DNA of 64,000 bases, from NCBI GenBank assembly GCA_008638375.1, contig CM018035.1, positions 34,182,638 through 34,246,637 of the forward strand, in the 5' to 3' direction. The notes beneath the pieces were generated by a model, which saw nothing but the letters and a program-made list of their open reading frames with translations, made no database searches and was not told where the DNA came from. Each line of letters begins with the position of its first letter. The first letter of the stretch is position 1. Shown in pieces: positions 1-10,749 of this stretch. A program made the position numbers and the translations under genes. The stretch comes from Nyssa sinensis (Eukaryota > Streptophyta > Magnoliopsida > Cornales > Nyssaceae).

Positions 1-216
1 GACACTTAGACTATGAGACTTCAGTAACAAGTATATAATACTACCATCTCAATGTAATTCTAATCCTAGCCATCACCCGACTATGAGGAGACACTACTTG
101 TGTCTTTCATAATATGCGTTGGGTATCTTAGACATTCGTATTTTTACTCCCGGGGCTGCTTTGGCCCTTAATACCAAGGTTTCACATCAACTCCTTAGGT
201 TCCCTAAGGTTAATGA

Positions 217-1135
217 AACATTAGCTTAGGCACCGAATGTCCGTTTGCCCAAACAGTCAATAAATGTGTTCCTGGACCTCAAAAACCCTAAGGAGGCCCT
301 TTTGCGATATTTTTGTATCATTTGAATGTCTTTTGAACTCATAAGGGCATTTTCGTAATTTTATCGGACAAGTTTTACGACTACTGAGACACTATCTTAT
401 GAAATGGACCTTAGAATTGAATCTAAAAGGTCTAAAAATCCTAAGGTTGGTCTTTTGGTATTTTATTTACTCTTCTAGATGTTTGCTCCATGCCCATGGT
501 TATTATTGTCATTTCCACTGAATTAGTTCCACGTCTACTGAGATCCCGTATCGTCAAATAGACCTTGGAATCGGGTCTAGAAGGCCCAAAAACCTTAAAG
601 GTGCCATCTTCGTATTTTATTAAGTCTTTTAGATATCTGTTTTATGCCAGGGGCATCATCGTAATTTTACACGTTCACGTGGGACCGACACCGTGTCCCA
701 GTTTGTTCAATCTGATATCATAATTGGGTTTTGAGCGTCCAAAAAACCTTGGAAATGCCTTTCTAGATTTTAATTATGCATTTATTTGTTCAATTTAACT
801 CTAGGGATATAATTGTCATTTTATCATTTTAGTTGGGACCACCACCGGGTCCTAATTTATCCAATCTGACAATACATTTGAATTTCGAGTATCCAAAAAC
901 CTTGGACTAGTCATTTCCGGATTTTAATTTGCTTTAGAATTGTTTAATTTATCATCAGGGTATTTTCGTCATTTTACATATTTATTTGGGACCATCCCGG
1001 GTTCCTGAATGGCCAAATACCCTGCCATTGAGTTTGGAACGCCCAAAAACGTTGGGTATGCCCATTTTTTACATTTTAGTTGGCTTTATTTTCACTTTTA
1101 TAAATTAATGGGCCTTTATGTAATTTTTCTTAAAA
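217..1135. repeat. Tandem array, about six units of ~153 bp
   Basis: Six diverged copies can be aligned on a core of the form CCAAAAACCTTGG, found near 278, 431, 585, 739, 892 and 1042, so the period is 150-154 bp. Each unit also carries a 'GGGACC...CCGGGT'-like block before the core and a 'GTCATTTTA'-like block after it. The copies differ at many positions, so the array is old. Confidence 0.8.
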
Positions 1136-1823
1136 TAGTTCACAAATTTGTAATTATTTTCAATTTAATCAACCCTTTTAAATTTCAGAAATTTCAATTT
1201 CTTATTCCCACAACCAAACAATCTGAATTCAATTCATCTCTCAAATTTTGGAATTGGGATAACCCTTTTCCAATTTCAATCAAAATTGAGATTTCAATTT
1301 TTCTGTAACCAAATAGGCCCTTAAGGCCAAGGCTCACTAGGCCAGACGCAAACCCTTGACCTGACCCGGTTTGACTGCCGTTCACCTTCTCTGGCAAGAC
1401 TCGCTGGAACCTGCAAAGCCCTATTTTTTTCCCATTTTCTTTCTTGCATCTTTTTCGATCCTTTTTCATTCTAGATGATTTATAACATCATTTAACACCG
1501 ATTTTGACAAGTTTTGTGCTTCTATAGTGTCTGAATCTTTCCCAAACGTTTGGTCCTGATTTTCCAGTCAACTGTGACTCTTTTTATTTTCCCCATTTTC
1601 CGGCACTTTCCCTTCATCAAAACATCATAATCCATCATTTTGCATCATCATTCATCATTCCCAAAAATTATATTGCCCAAAATGACGAGGATCCAAGCTT
1701 TCAAGATTTTTAGCCATGGTTTGTTCAGGCACGATGAATCAGCTATCTGCCTGACAATCCGGTCGTCCGGTCTGAACCTGACCTCCTATCATAGTCTAGT
1801 TTGTCCCACACCCAGATTCAAAC

Positions 1824-1845
1824 ATATATATATATATATATATAT
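1824..1845. repeat. (AT)n microsatellite
   Basis: An uninterrupted alternating AT tract, followed by ACATATACACATG. Confidence 0.9.
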
Positions 1846-3009
1846 ACATATACACATGAATACACCAACACAGGCACACAGTGATGAACATCTAAAGACA
1901 TAATCTAGCACATGTGAATCTAAGATTCATTCTGAACTAAATGTAAAGTTCAGAAAGCCCCTACCTTGGTCTATCGCCCACCGTTTTGGAGAGAGAAGGT
2001 AGAGAGAGAGCTTGAAGCATCCTCCCATGGCTGCTGTGTCCCCAGTTCCAGCCACTGTGCTTCCATCACTTCCCTCTTCTTTTCTTCTTCTTCCTTTCCT
2101 TCTTCCCTTCCTTCCTCTTCCTTCTGCTTTGGTTCGTCTTTACAATGGGTATGTCTCACACACACATATACAAACACAAACAAACACACTGGTATCAGCC
2201 CTCACACACATCATTTACGCACACACCACTCACCTTCTCTTCCCTTCTCACGGCTTTTATACAGCCCACACACTCATTGCTCACACAATGACACACACAC
2301 AAGGTATATAACACACACTTCTCACACAAGGTCTGGTAGAGAGAGAAAGGGAAGTGAAGAGGGAAGAGGAAGAAAGAGGGAGAAGAGAATTCACGATAAT
2401 TCTTATTCAATATCAATAATAATTTGACTTTCAACTTACAATGGTAAATCTTTAAATAAACTTCCTAAGACTAATCCAAATAGAAACCTAAGGAAGATAG
2501 AAGTCTAAAACAATAAAATATCAATAAAACAAAATAAAATAAACAAACTAGGAAATCCTATGTCTATGCCGAACATAAGTCCTCTACGTGTGTAGCACGT
2601 GGGGCCGATCACTAGGCTGCTCTGGATTCCCATCAGAGAAGTTTTGAAAAATGGAGGAGAGAGAGAGGGGTCAGCCGAAATAGGGGGGAAAAGGAGAGAG
2701 AAAAAGTGATTGGGTCTCCCTCATGTCCCATCATGTGTACCATCTTAGCTTTTTGGTCCCTTTTGGTGCACCTCACGTACATGCAAGCACTCTCCAGATT
2801 GGATACTCTTGTGTCCAATTAAATGATGCCATGTGTCCAAACCCAAAAATATCTACCAAGCTTCTTGTGGAAGCTTTGCACAACTCTGAAAACGCCACAT
2901 GGCCAGTTGGCTAAACGTGTGGCACAAAAGAAATATTATAATTTTTATTAAAGGCCATGATTATAAATTTATCCAGTTTGCATACACTACAATAAGAAAT
3001 CCCGTGATA

Positions 3010-4740
3010 ATGCAAATTGTCTAACAAGCAGAAACTAGGAAATGTAAAAGAGAACTAGAAATGTGACCAAAAGGAGAATGCCGCCAATTTAAAACTAGAT
3101 GAAGTAGGACTCTAATGGAATAAAACAAATCAATTGAGGACGCAACAATATTAGGAATCTGCAATTCTTCCAAACAAAAATCCTTTTTTTTTCTACGGCT
3201 TGTCCCAATCAGCTTCTTGGAATGAAAATCTTGCGTAACACAACCAGAAAAGGAAAAATGAATTACATAGTCAGAATCAAATAACTGACTAATTACATGC
3301 AAAGTGAGTTGAGGAATGTAGTAGACATAATGAAGAAACAAGTGCGAAAAAATAATAGAATCAATGGTAGCCAATGAGATAGAAGTGCCATTGGCTTTGA
3401 GAAAAGAGATAGAAAGAAGAGAAAAAGGTAGAAGTAAACAAAGAGCAATCACTAGTCATGTGATGAGTAGCACCTAAGTTAAAAACCCAAGTGGTTTGAG
3501 ATATATTGAGGGTCTGAAAGAAAAAGAAGCTGATGAGGGAGAAACTGAAAGAGCATTCGACTAGTGAGTCAAGAAAAGTTTTTGCAACTGCTCAACTATT
3601 AAACACAGTTTGAGAGTTGATGTAGAGGACTCATCCACCGGTAGTGCAACTGTTGTAATGTGATAATCCCTACCTTGAAAAGACAATTGTTGTGACCCAC
3701 AACACGCTTATTCTCTAACTTAGGACATTGGGCCTTCTAGTGATTCTTTTCACAACAAAAGCTACACTCATCAATGTCAACTTTGAGTCGTTGCCTATTT
3801 TGTGAGCTAGTGTGCAACTTGGGAGGAACAACCTGTATTGTCCGAGTAAAGGAAGAAGACCCTTCTCCATTATAGTCTTGAGTCGTTACTCTTCAACTGA
3901 AAACTCATTGACCACAAAATCAACAGAAGGATATTGCAATAAAGAGTGGAACCGCGAACGCCCTCAAAATCATTCCTTAGTGCCATAAAAAACTAAATCA
4001 ACCTATGCTCCTTTCTATATATGCATCTTGGTAGGAACAATCCATACTGTCTGAGTAAAGGAGCAAGACCCCTCTCCAGTACAGTCTTAAGTTGTACCTC
4101 TTCAACTATAAACTTATTAACCACAGAATCAACAAAAGAAAATGAGTTGCAACAAAGAATGGAACCACGAAGGCCCTCAAAATCATTCCTTAGTTCCATC
4201 AAAAACTAAACTAACCCATTCTCCTTTCTTCGTGTACCGTACAACTCATAAGTACTCAGCCCTATAGGCTCAGTTATGAGTAAAACTCCTGTATACTCCT
4301 ATCACCTTCTCGAGTAGCACGAATCTTATACTCCAATTGATATGTCTTAGCAAAATTGGATTGGACAAACAATTTGGACAATTATTCCCAAATCTGTTTG
4401 GTTTTGTTAAATTTTCCCAAATTTACACTAATGCCCTAATCAATAAAGTTATTAATCCAGCTAATAATTTTTGCATTATTGACATTCCGGTTGTTTAACA
4501 ATTAGCACAATTTTCTACTTTAGGATCAATTGGGGCTTTCACAACTCCAATCATGTAACCCCATATATTCTTTCCTAACTAAAAGTTCCTCATTATATAT
4601 GCCCAATAGGCGTAGTTATCCCTTGTCAACCACACACTAATAGCCTGAAGAGAATCGGAATTTCCATTTGCCAAACCCACAAATCAAAATATCACACAAC
4701 CAATGTACTAAGTAGACCCAAATGTTAGAATAAATAGTAT
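3010..4740 (-). pseudogene. Decayed Ty1/copia gag-protease-preintegrase relic
   Basis: Read on the minus strand, from high to low coordinates, this is the first half of a copia polyprotein. Near 4570-4640 there is a gag N-terminal block (LTRDNYAYWAYIMRNF). Near 4370 lies NKTKQIWE, typical of the UBN2 gag domain. A CX2CX4HX4C zinc knuckle with an internal stop sits near 3735-3780. The protease region near 3440-3490 reads WVFNLGATHHMTS, so the usual D-S-G triad is lost. A GAG-preintegrase-like stretch covers 3100-3430. Integrase, RT and RNase H are absent and no LTR was found. Many stops and frameshifts make it a dead fragment. Confidence 0.75.
3809..4230. repeat. Tandem duplication of ~210 bp inside the copia relic
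   Basis: The stretch 3809-4018 is repeated, with about 15-20% mismatch by eye, at 4022-4230. Shared anchors are CCCTCAAAATCATTCCTTAG (near 3960 and 4177) and the GAGTAAAGGA block (near 3844 and 4052). Confidence 0.8.
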
Positions 4741-4840
4741 TATTAGTAATAGGTACTTTAATCATATGATGGGTGGGACCTGAGCCAAAAACCCAAGTGG
4801 TGTGAAACAGAACTAAAGGCCCTGAGGAGAAATAATCTTT
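4741..4840 (-). pseudogene. Second copia protease scrap of the same family
   Basis: The minus strand reads WVFGSGPTHHM. This resembles the protease motif at 3440-3490, and the DNA around it (AAAAACCCAAGTGGT) matches as well. It lies upstream, on the minus strand, of the gag start of the neighbouring relic. It is therefore a separate copy or a rearranged duplicate. Confidence 0.6.
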
Positions 4841-4940
4841 CTATCTTTATGCACTACACCCACAATTACACGCTCTATTTTGTTGACAATCTGATCTGTT
4901 CTTCTCTAATTAATATAAATTATTTCCTTCAATTGTGTAG

Positions 4941-5189
4941 ATCATTATATTGTTGGTCCTACCAAAGTCCTTGCAATTATCTGGAGCAAATAATGCAAAG
5001 AATCTTTTGCGGGCGGCAATTCTTGTTCAGTACATTCCCAGGTTGTATCGGTTTCTACCTCTGCTGGCTGGTCAGTCTCCAACTGGCTTCATATTTGAGA
5101 CAGGATGGGCAAATTTTGTTATAAATCTTCTCACTTTTGTGTTATCTGGCCATGTTGTGGGATCATGCTGGTATCTCTTTGGGTTGCAG
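4941..5189 (+). CDS. CNGC19/20: CNGC19/20-like channel, exon encoding S4-S5
   Basis: This exon encodes part of a plant cyclic-nucleotide-gated cation channel, a tetrameric plasma-membrane or endomembrane calcium-permeable channel of the CNGC group IV-A. The 83 codons contain GANNAKNLLRAAILVQYIPR, an S4-type helix with spaced arginines. A hydrophobic S5 follows (ANFVINLLTFVLSGHVVGSC), ending in WYLFGLQ. The acceptor is a pyrimidine-rich tract ending TTGTGTAG at 4940. The donor is CAG|GTGGGT at 5190. Both borders are phase 0. I place the start at the splice acceptor, not at an ATG, because the family continues upstream (S1-S3). Those earlier exons were looked for in 1-4940 and not seen. Recognition rests on family knowledge; the exon borders are read from the sequence. 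Confidence 0.9.
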
Positions 5190-5590
5190 GTGGGTGGAAG
5201 TCATTGTAACTTGGACCATTGTTCAGCTTTTCTTGCTTTGAAACATTTTTCTTTGCTGCTCTTTCTGCTGATGAAATTTTTTGTAACCTCTGATACTTGT
5301 CTCATTATGTAGTTGCATTCATGATTATTAACTGTTCATGACAGAGTTTCAACTTTGCTTTGTCTGATTATGTAGTTGCATTCATGATTAGTTGTTGACT
5401 GTTCATGGCAGCTTTTCAACTTGCTTACTACCTTTACATAATGTGAAGTGCATGCACAATGCAACAATAACTTGATCAGTTGTTAACAATATTCTATATT
5501 CCTATAAAAAGTAACACCAGTGTGGGTTCATTTTGGTGTCATTGAAATTCTTCAAAACCTAAACTTGAAATTGGTTGTGGTTGGAATGAT
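5190..5590. other. Start of the 25.7-kb intron 1, no gene
   Basis: Intronic sequence between the donor at 5190 and the first retroelement. A short imperfect direct repeat (GTCTCATTATGTAGTTGCATTCATGATTA near 5298 and again near 5360) is the only structure seen. Confidence 0.6.
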
Positions 5591-5599
5591 CCATTTGAA

Positions 5600-5942
5600 C
5601 TGAACTGAAAGGAATTATCCTATGCATGACTTGGAGTTAGTAGCAGTGATCTTTGCCTTAAAGATTTGGTGACATTATCTCTATGGGGCAATATGTGAAA
5701 TCTTCATTGATCACAAGAGCTTGAAATAGTTATTCACACAGAAAGAACTCAATATGAGGTAGAGAAGATGGCCGGAACTCATGAAGGACTATGATTTAAG
5801 CATTCAATATCATCCGGGCAAAGCTAATGTTGTAGCTGATGCATTGGGTAGAAAATCATCAGGTAGTCTTGCTTATCTGATCAACACACAGAAGAGGTTG
5901 TTAGAAGAACTGGACAAGATGGAGATAGAAGTAATACCACAC
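5600..5942 (+). pseudogene. Ty3/gypsy pol fragment, RNase H part (left half)
   Basis: The plus-strand translation starts near YPMHDLELVAVIFALKIW and continues through [18 protein letters not shown], the classic end of the Ty3/gypsy RNase H followed by the linker to integrase. An in-frame TAG near 5730 and the lack of RT upstream show that it is a fragment. The reading is cut at 5942 by insertion of copia A and resumes at 16414, with CACAC duplicated on both sides. Confidence 0.85.
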
Positions 5943-6147
5943 TGTGGAAATTCCTAATTAGTGGTAGAGATAATTGTAGAGCAATTAGAGGTAGAAATTA
6001 TCGAGAAATTGTAGGAATTATAGGAAGACTTTTTTTCTTTCATTTTTTACTCTTTCCTATTTTGCTTCCCAGTTGTATTATAAATACCTATAGTTTGTAT
6101 ATGAAAAATATAGAAATATAGAAATATAGAAATCCTTTCTGATTTCA
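5943..6147 (+). repeat. 5' LTR of copia A
   Basis: 205 bp, TG...CA. A TATA-like TATAAAT lies at 6079-6085. Near the 3' end the unit ATAGAAAT is repeated once more than in the 3' LTR, which explains the length difference (205 versus 197 bp). Confidence 0.95.
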
Positions 6148-6344
6148 TGGTATCAGAGCGAGAGAAACTCACCATCGCAGAGAATCTGCCCTCAGTCTTC
6201 ATCATTGGAAACAACTTTTCCTTTCTGACGTAGAAGAAAGCTCTCGATCCCTCACCGTCTTCTAGGGAATCGTAGCCCATCATTCCACGCCTGATCGATA
6301 ATTCATCGTCGATCGCGCAATCTGCTCCTTCTGCACTAGTTCCA

Positions 6345-6495
6345 TCTCCAAATCGAGCCTTTGCTCACCATCGTGTATGCTTGATCGTCACTAAATCACC
6401 ATCGCAGAACACCTTCAAGTCGTTCCATCTCTAGATCGAGCCTCTGTTCATCATCGTGTATGCTCGATCGTCCCTAAATCACCATCGCAGAACAC
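6345..6495. repeat. Leader direct repeats of copia A, ~78 bp
   Basis: Two adjacent copies begin at CCATCTCCAAATCGAGCC (6346) and CCATCTCTAGATCGAGCC (6425). Each ends with AAATCACCATCGCAGAACAC. The piece ACCATCGCAGAACACATT occurs a third time just after, near 6512. They belong to the non-coding leader. Confidence 0.8.
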
Positions 6496-6531
6496 ATTCG
6501 TGCCTGATTGAACCATCGCAGAACACATTTG

Positions 6532-6815
6532 TTCCCAAACTAAGCGGGATCGATTGAAGTCCTTCTGAAACTCTTCCCACTTGGTGTATTTGATCCAGAC
6601 GCTCTCGTTCCATTGAACTCGGCAGATTAGGTCTTCAAACTCTTTGCGCTTTCGGAGACGGTAATCGGCGAGTTCTGCTTGGGTGGTCGAATCTTGGCCT
6701 CTTGATGCCCTCGGGCTTCGCGAAGGATTTGCTCCGCGGTGATTTGGATTGGGGCTTCGCAGCTTGGTGTTCTGTTTTTTACCCGAGTAGGTCGCAGAAG
6801 CTTCACTTCCGTAGT
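6532..6815 (-). pseudogene. Captured fragment of a crooked-neck-like (CRNKL1/Clf1) gene
   Basis: On the minus strand, inside the leader of copia A, two adjoining frames read TEVKLLRPTRVKNRTP, APIQITAEQILREARGHQEA and KIRPPKQ. After a frame change come ELADYRLRKRKEFEDLICRV, WNESVWIKYTKWEEFQKDFN and RSRLVWE. This order is that of the N-terminus and first HAT repeat of crooked-neck-like spliceosome proteins (NTC complex). A small internal deletion after PPKQ causes the frame change. The fragment is antisense to the retroelement, has no stop apart from the frameshift, and ends abruptly in leader repeats. It cannot make a functional splicing factor. Recognition is from family knowledge and no search was run. 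Confidence 0.8.
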
Positions 6816-9800
6816 CCAGTAACCCAATTTCCTTTTTCTTTCCTAGTCCAGTAACCCAATTTCCTTTTACACCCAATTTCCTTTTTTTTTTTTTTTAAAA
6901 AAAAAACCACATTTGTCCAGCCCATATAATTACGCAGAACCTTAGATCCAATCCATGACTGAAGCTCCCAGCAGCAAGTCCAAAGCTCTCTCCACCATTG
7001 GTTCTAGTGGCCTTTCTCTTTCACCTCTTCAACTCACAGTGGAGAAGCTGAATGGGAAAAACTTCCGTGAATGGGCTTAGTCCATTTGACTCCTGCTCGA
7101 CGGCAACGGAAAACTTGGCTACCTTACTGACGCGACACCCAAGCCAGCTTCAACCGAGACTGCTGCTTCTCTGCAGAAATGGATGTCCGAGAACTCCATG
7201 TTGACTGTCTGGCTGGCGAATTCCATGCAACCTTCCATTGGAAACACCTATCTTTTCTTGCTGACGGCAAAAGACGTTTGGGATGCCGTTCAAGAGACAT
7301 ATTCTAATGTTGGCGATTCATCTCAGATTTTTGACATCAAGACTCGACTATGGCAGATGAAGCAAGGAGAGAAGGAGCTCACCGATTATTTCATGGAGAT
7401 GACGGCTCTCTGGCAGGAACTCGATCTCAGCTTCGACGATGAATGGGAGTGCTCTGGCGATAGTGCTTGCTACAAGAAGAAACTCGAAACTGAGAGAGTC
7501 TTCGAGTTTCTTGCTGGGCTCAATCGCGACTTGAATGATGTTCGTGGACGTATTCTTGGTCGACGACCTCTGCCTTCCACACGTGAAGTCTTCTCGGAAG
7601 TGCGGCGTGAAGAGTAGCGGCGTCGAGTGATGCTGAAGGATTCTCTTCCTGCTGGGCCTGAATTGTCTACCTTTGTAACAAAAGGCCCTCTGGCTGGATT
7701 TGGGCCGAAACAAAACAGAGGCCGACCTTGGTGTGAACATTGCCATAAGCCTGGTCATACTAAGGCTACCTGTTGGGAGCTCCATGGGAAGCCTGCTGAC
7801 TGGAAACCACGGCAGAATCATCGCACTCGTGGCTATCACGCTACTGCTGACCCTTAGGTCGAGCCCCCTCCCGAAGTCAACCAAACTCTGAACGGTGTCT
7901 TTACCTCTGATCAGTTGGATCAGCTCTATAAACTTTTTTCTAGCCTCCAACCCTCTGGTTAGTCTTCCATGCCTACTCCTTCTGGTTCATTAGCACACCG
8001 AGGTAATTTTTTACGCGCCCTCATTAGTGCCTCTCAGTCAAAAACTCCTTGGATTATTGACTCTGGTGCTTCTGATCACATGACTGGCTCTTACCACCTC
8101 TTTTCTTCATACCCCCCCTGTGCTGGTAATCTTAAGGTTAAAATTGCAAATGGTTCCCTCTCCTCTGTAGCTGGCAAAGGGAGTATTCATCTCTCTGACT
8201 CTATTACACGAGTCTGTTCTTCATGTTCCAAAGTTATCATGTAATCTGTTATCCATTAGCCAGTTGACAAAAAATTCCAATTGCTCTGCTAAGTTTCTTC
8301 CCTCTCATTGTCTTTTTCAGGACCTATCATCGGGGACGACGATTTGCAATGCTAAGGAATGTGCTAGTCTCTACTACTTTGAGGACGCTGATGTGAGAAA
8401 ACATGGTCCAATTTCCATTTGTGATTTTGCATCTGTCTCTAAGGATAGTGAACTTTTGTTATGGCATTTTCGAATGGGTCATTCCAATTTTCAATATTTG
8501 AAACATTTATTTCCGAATAAAGGATTCTCTGATTTTCAATGTGAAATATGTGAACTTGCAAAACATCACCGTACTTCCTTTGCACCATCCACATACAAAC
8601 CATCCAAGCCATTCACTATGATTAACAGTGACTTGTGGGGTCCTTCTCATATAATTAATCGTACTCATACCCAATGGTTTGTTACCTTTATTGATGACCA
8701 TACTCGAGTTTGTTGGGTTTACCTGTTAAAGGATAAAACTGATGTTCGTTCTGTGTTTATCAATTTTCACTCCATGATCCAAACATAATTTTAGGCACAA
8801 CTTCAAATCCTGTGCACTGATAATGGTACAGAATATTTCAATACTACTTTGGGTGATTATTTTCAACAGCATGGGATCATTCATCAAAGTTCTAGTGTCA
8901 ACACTCCTCAACAAAATGGGGTTGCCGAAAGAAAAAATAGACACATTCTCGATGTTGCTCGTGCCTTGATGTTCACTATGCATATGCCCAAAATGTTTTG
9001 GGGTCATGCTGTTTTGACATCTACCTACCTCATCAATAGAATGCCTATCCGTGTTCTCTCTTTTGCTACACCCCTCCAAACATTCCAGCACTTCTTCCCA
9101 CACTCTCGCCTCTCCTTTAGTCTATCTCTTAGAGTGTTCGGTTGTACTGCCTTTGTTCATGTCCATTCCCACCATCGGCATAAGTTCGACCCTCGAGCTA
9201 TTAAGTGTGTTTTCATTGGGTATTCTCCTACTCAGAAAGGTTACAAGTGCTATGATCCATCCACCAAACGGGTCTTTGTTAGCCTTGATGTTATATTTTT
9301 TGAAAACACTTCTTACTTCCAAAAGCCCTCTCTTCAGGGGGAGCATTTGAGTGAATGTTGGGTATTAGATTTTGAACTCTCCTTTTCTGAGCCTGAACTT
9401 GCCACACCATCCTATTCTAATGTGCCATTTACAGTGGGAAACTTGAACTCAGGAGGCGATGTAGGACAGGATAAGGAGATACTTGTTTATTCACGGAGGC
9501 CAAAATCAAGGTACAAGGAACATCTCACACTTGAAGCACTAAGAGAGTTGGCTCCGGTGATAGCTCCGAGTATCCAAGAGTCCCCTTCCAATTCTAATGA
9601 TCAAATTGAGTCTCTTGATACTAATCTTCCCATTGCTCTCAAAAAATCAACTCGGTTATGTACTCTCCACCCTATCTCGAAATTCATATCTTACAATGCT
9701 CTGTATACAAAGTTTTGTGCTTTTACCTCTAACCTTGATAGTACAGAAATTCCAAAAAATGTTCAAGAGGCTTCGGAGGTCTCCAAATGGAGGGATGCAG

Positions 9801-10555
9801 TACTAGAAGAGATGCACGCATTGGAAAAAAATGAGACTTGGGATGTGATGGATTTACCGAGAGGGAAGAAACCGATCGGCTGCAAATGGGTTTTTACCTT
9901 AAAATACAAGGCTGATGGGACAATCGAGCGTTACGAAGCCCGCCTTGTTGCAAAAGGGTTTACACAAACCTATGGTGTTGACTACATAGAGACGTTTGCA
10001 CCTGTGGCAAAGTTGAATACAGTTTGAGTCCTCTTGTCTTTGGTAGTCAACTTGGATAGGCCTCTTCACCAACTTGACATTAAGAATGTCTTTCTGAATT
10101 GTGAGTTAGAAGAAGAAGTCTTCATGACAATACCACCGGGATTTTGCAAGAAGGGAGAAGAAAATCGGGTATGCAAATTCAAGAAGTCTCTATACGGTCT
10201 CAGCAGTCACCTAGAGCATGGTTCGATAGATTTGCAAAGGTGATAAAGGGTCAAGGATATCAGCAGGGGCAGTCAGACCACACTATGTTCTTCTAGCAAG
10301 CTGAAGATGGAATGAAAACAATTCTAATTGTTTATGTTGATGATATAATCCTAACTGGGGATAATTTAGTGGAGATGGAGAGACTGAAGAAAATCCTAGC
10401 CGTAGAATTTGAAGTAAAAGACCTGGGACAAATGCGATACTTCTTGGGAATGGAAGTTGCCAGATCAAAAAAAGGTATTAGTATTTCTCAACGAAAGTAT
10501 GTTCTTGAACTTCTAACCGACACTGGCATGCTTGGATGTAAACCAAGTGACAGAC

Positions 10556-10742
10556 TGTAGAAAACAATGAGACAAATTCTCTATATTGAATTGTAAATAA
10601 ATTACAAGCAAGAATCCCTATTTAATCTATACACAGAGAACCAAAAATGGAAATACAAAAATGGTCAACTCTAGAAATTAGCCTAACTATCTACCTCAAT
10701 CTTCTCCTTTAATTCTTTCCTAAATCATACGGGATTTCCACA
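10556..10742 (-). repeat. 3' LTR of copia B
   Basis: 187 bp, TG...CA in both readings. It lies directly after the polypurine tract on the minus strand. Confidence 0.96.
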
Positions 10743-10749
10743 CTCCCCT

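Larger units (their letters stand above)
1..2991 (-). mobile_element. Partial long LTR-like sequence (Ty3/gypsy type), truncated
   Basis: No coding sequence is supported here. The block holds a 153-bp tandem array, an (AT)n tract and C/T-rich and CACA-rich low-complexity DNA. A stretch near 2850-2930 (AAGCTT...GAAGCTTTGCA, then CCACATGGCCAGTT) resembles 63480-63530 inside the long LTR at the right end of the window. A unit like the tandem repeat also occurs near 20690-20850 inside the gypsy-type LTR at 18919-22817. I therefore infer that this is the right part of a related long LTR. The left end lies outside the window and the right end, near 2991 (...CACTACA), is a guess. Orientation is taken from the similarity to the other two. 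Confidence 0.45.

Noticed and set aside
3021..3452. 143-codon ORF as an unknown membrane protein
   Set aside because: Its order fits a decayed copia GAG-preintegrase region, and neighbouring zinc-knuckle and protease motifs in the same orientation confirm the copia origin.
1..4940. Search for upstream CNGC exons (N-terminus, S1-S3)
   Set aside because: No segment with the expected S1-S3 pattern or a donor site in the right phase was seen. The block is retroelement DNA, so these exons are assumed to lie outside the window.
6451..6876. 141-codon minus-strand ORF as a real host gene
   Set aside because: It lies in the leader of copia A, joins captured crooked-neck-like codons to leader repeats, and needs a frame change to keep the similarity. 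It is treated as a captured pseudogene.
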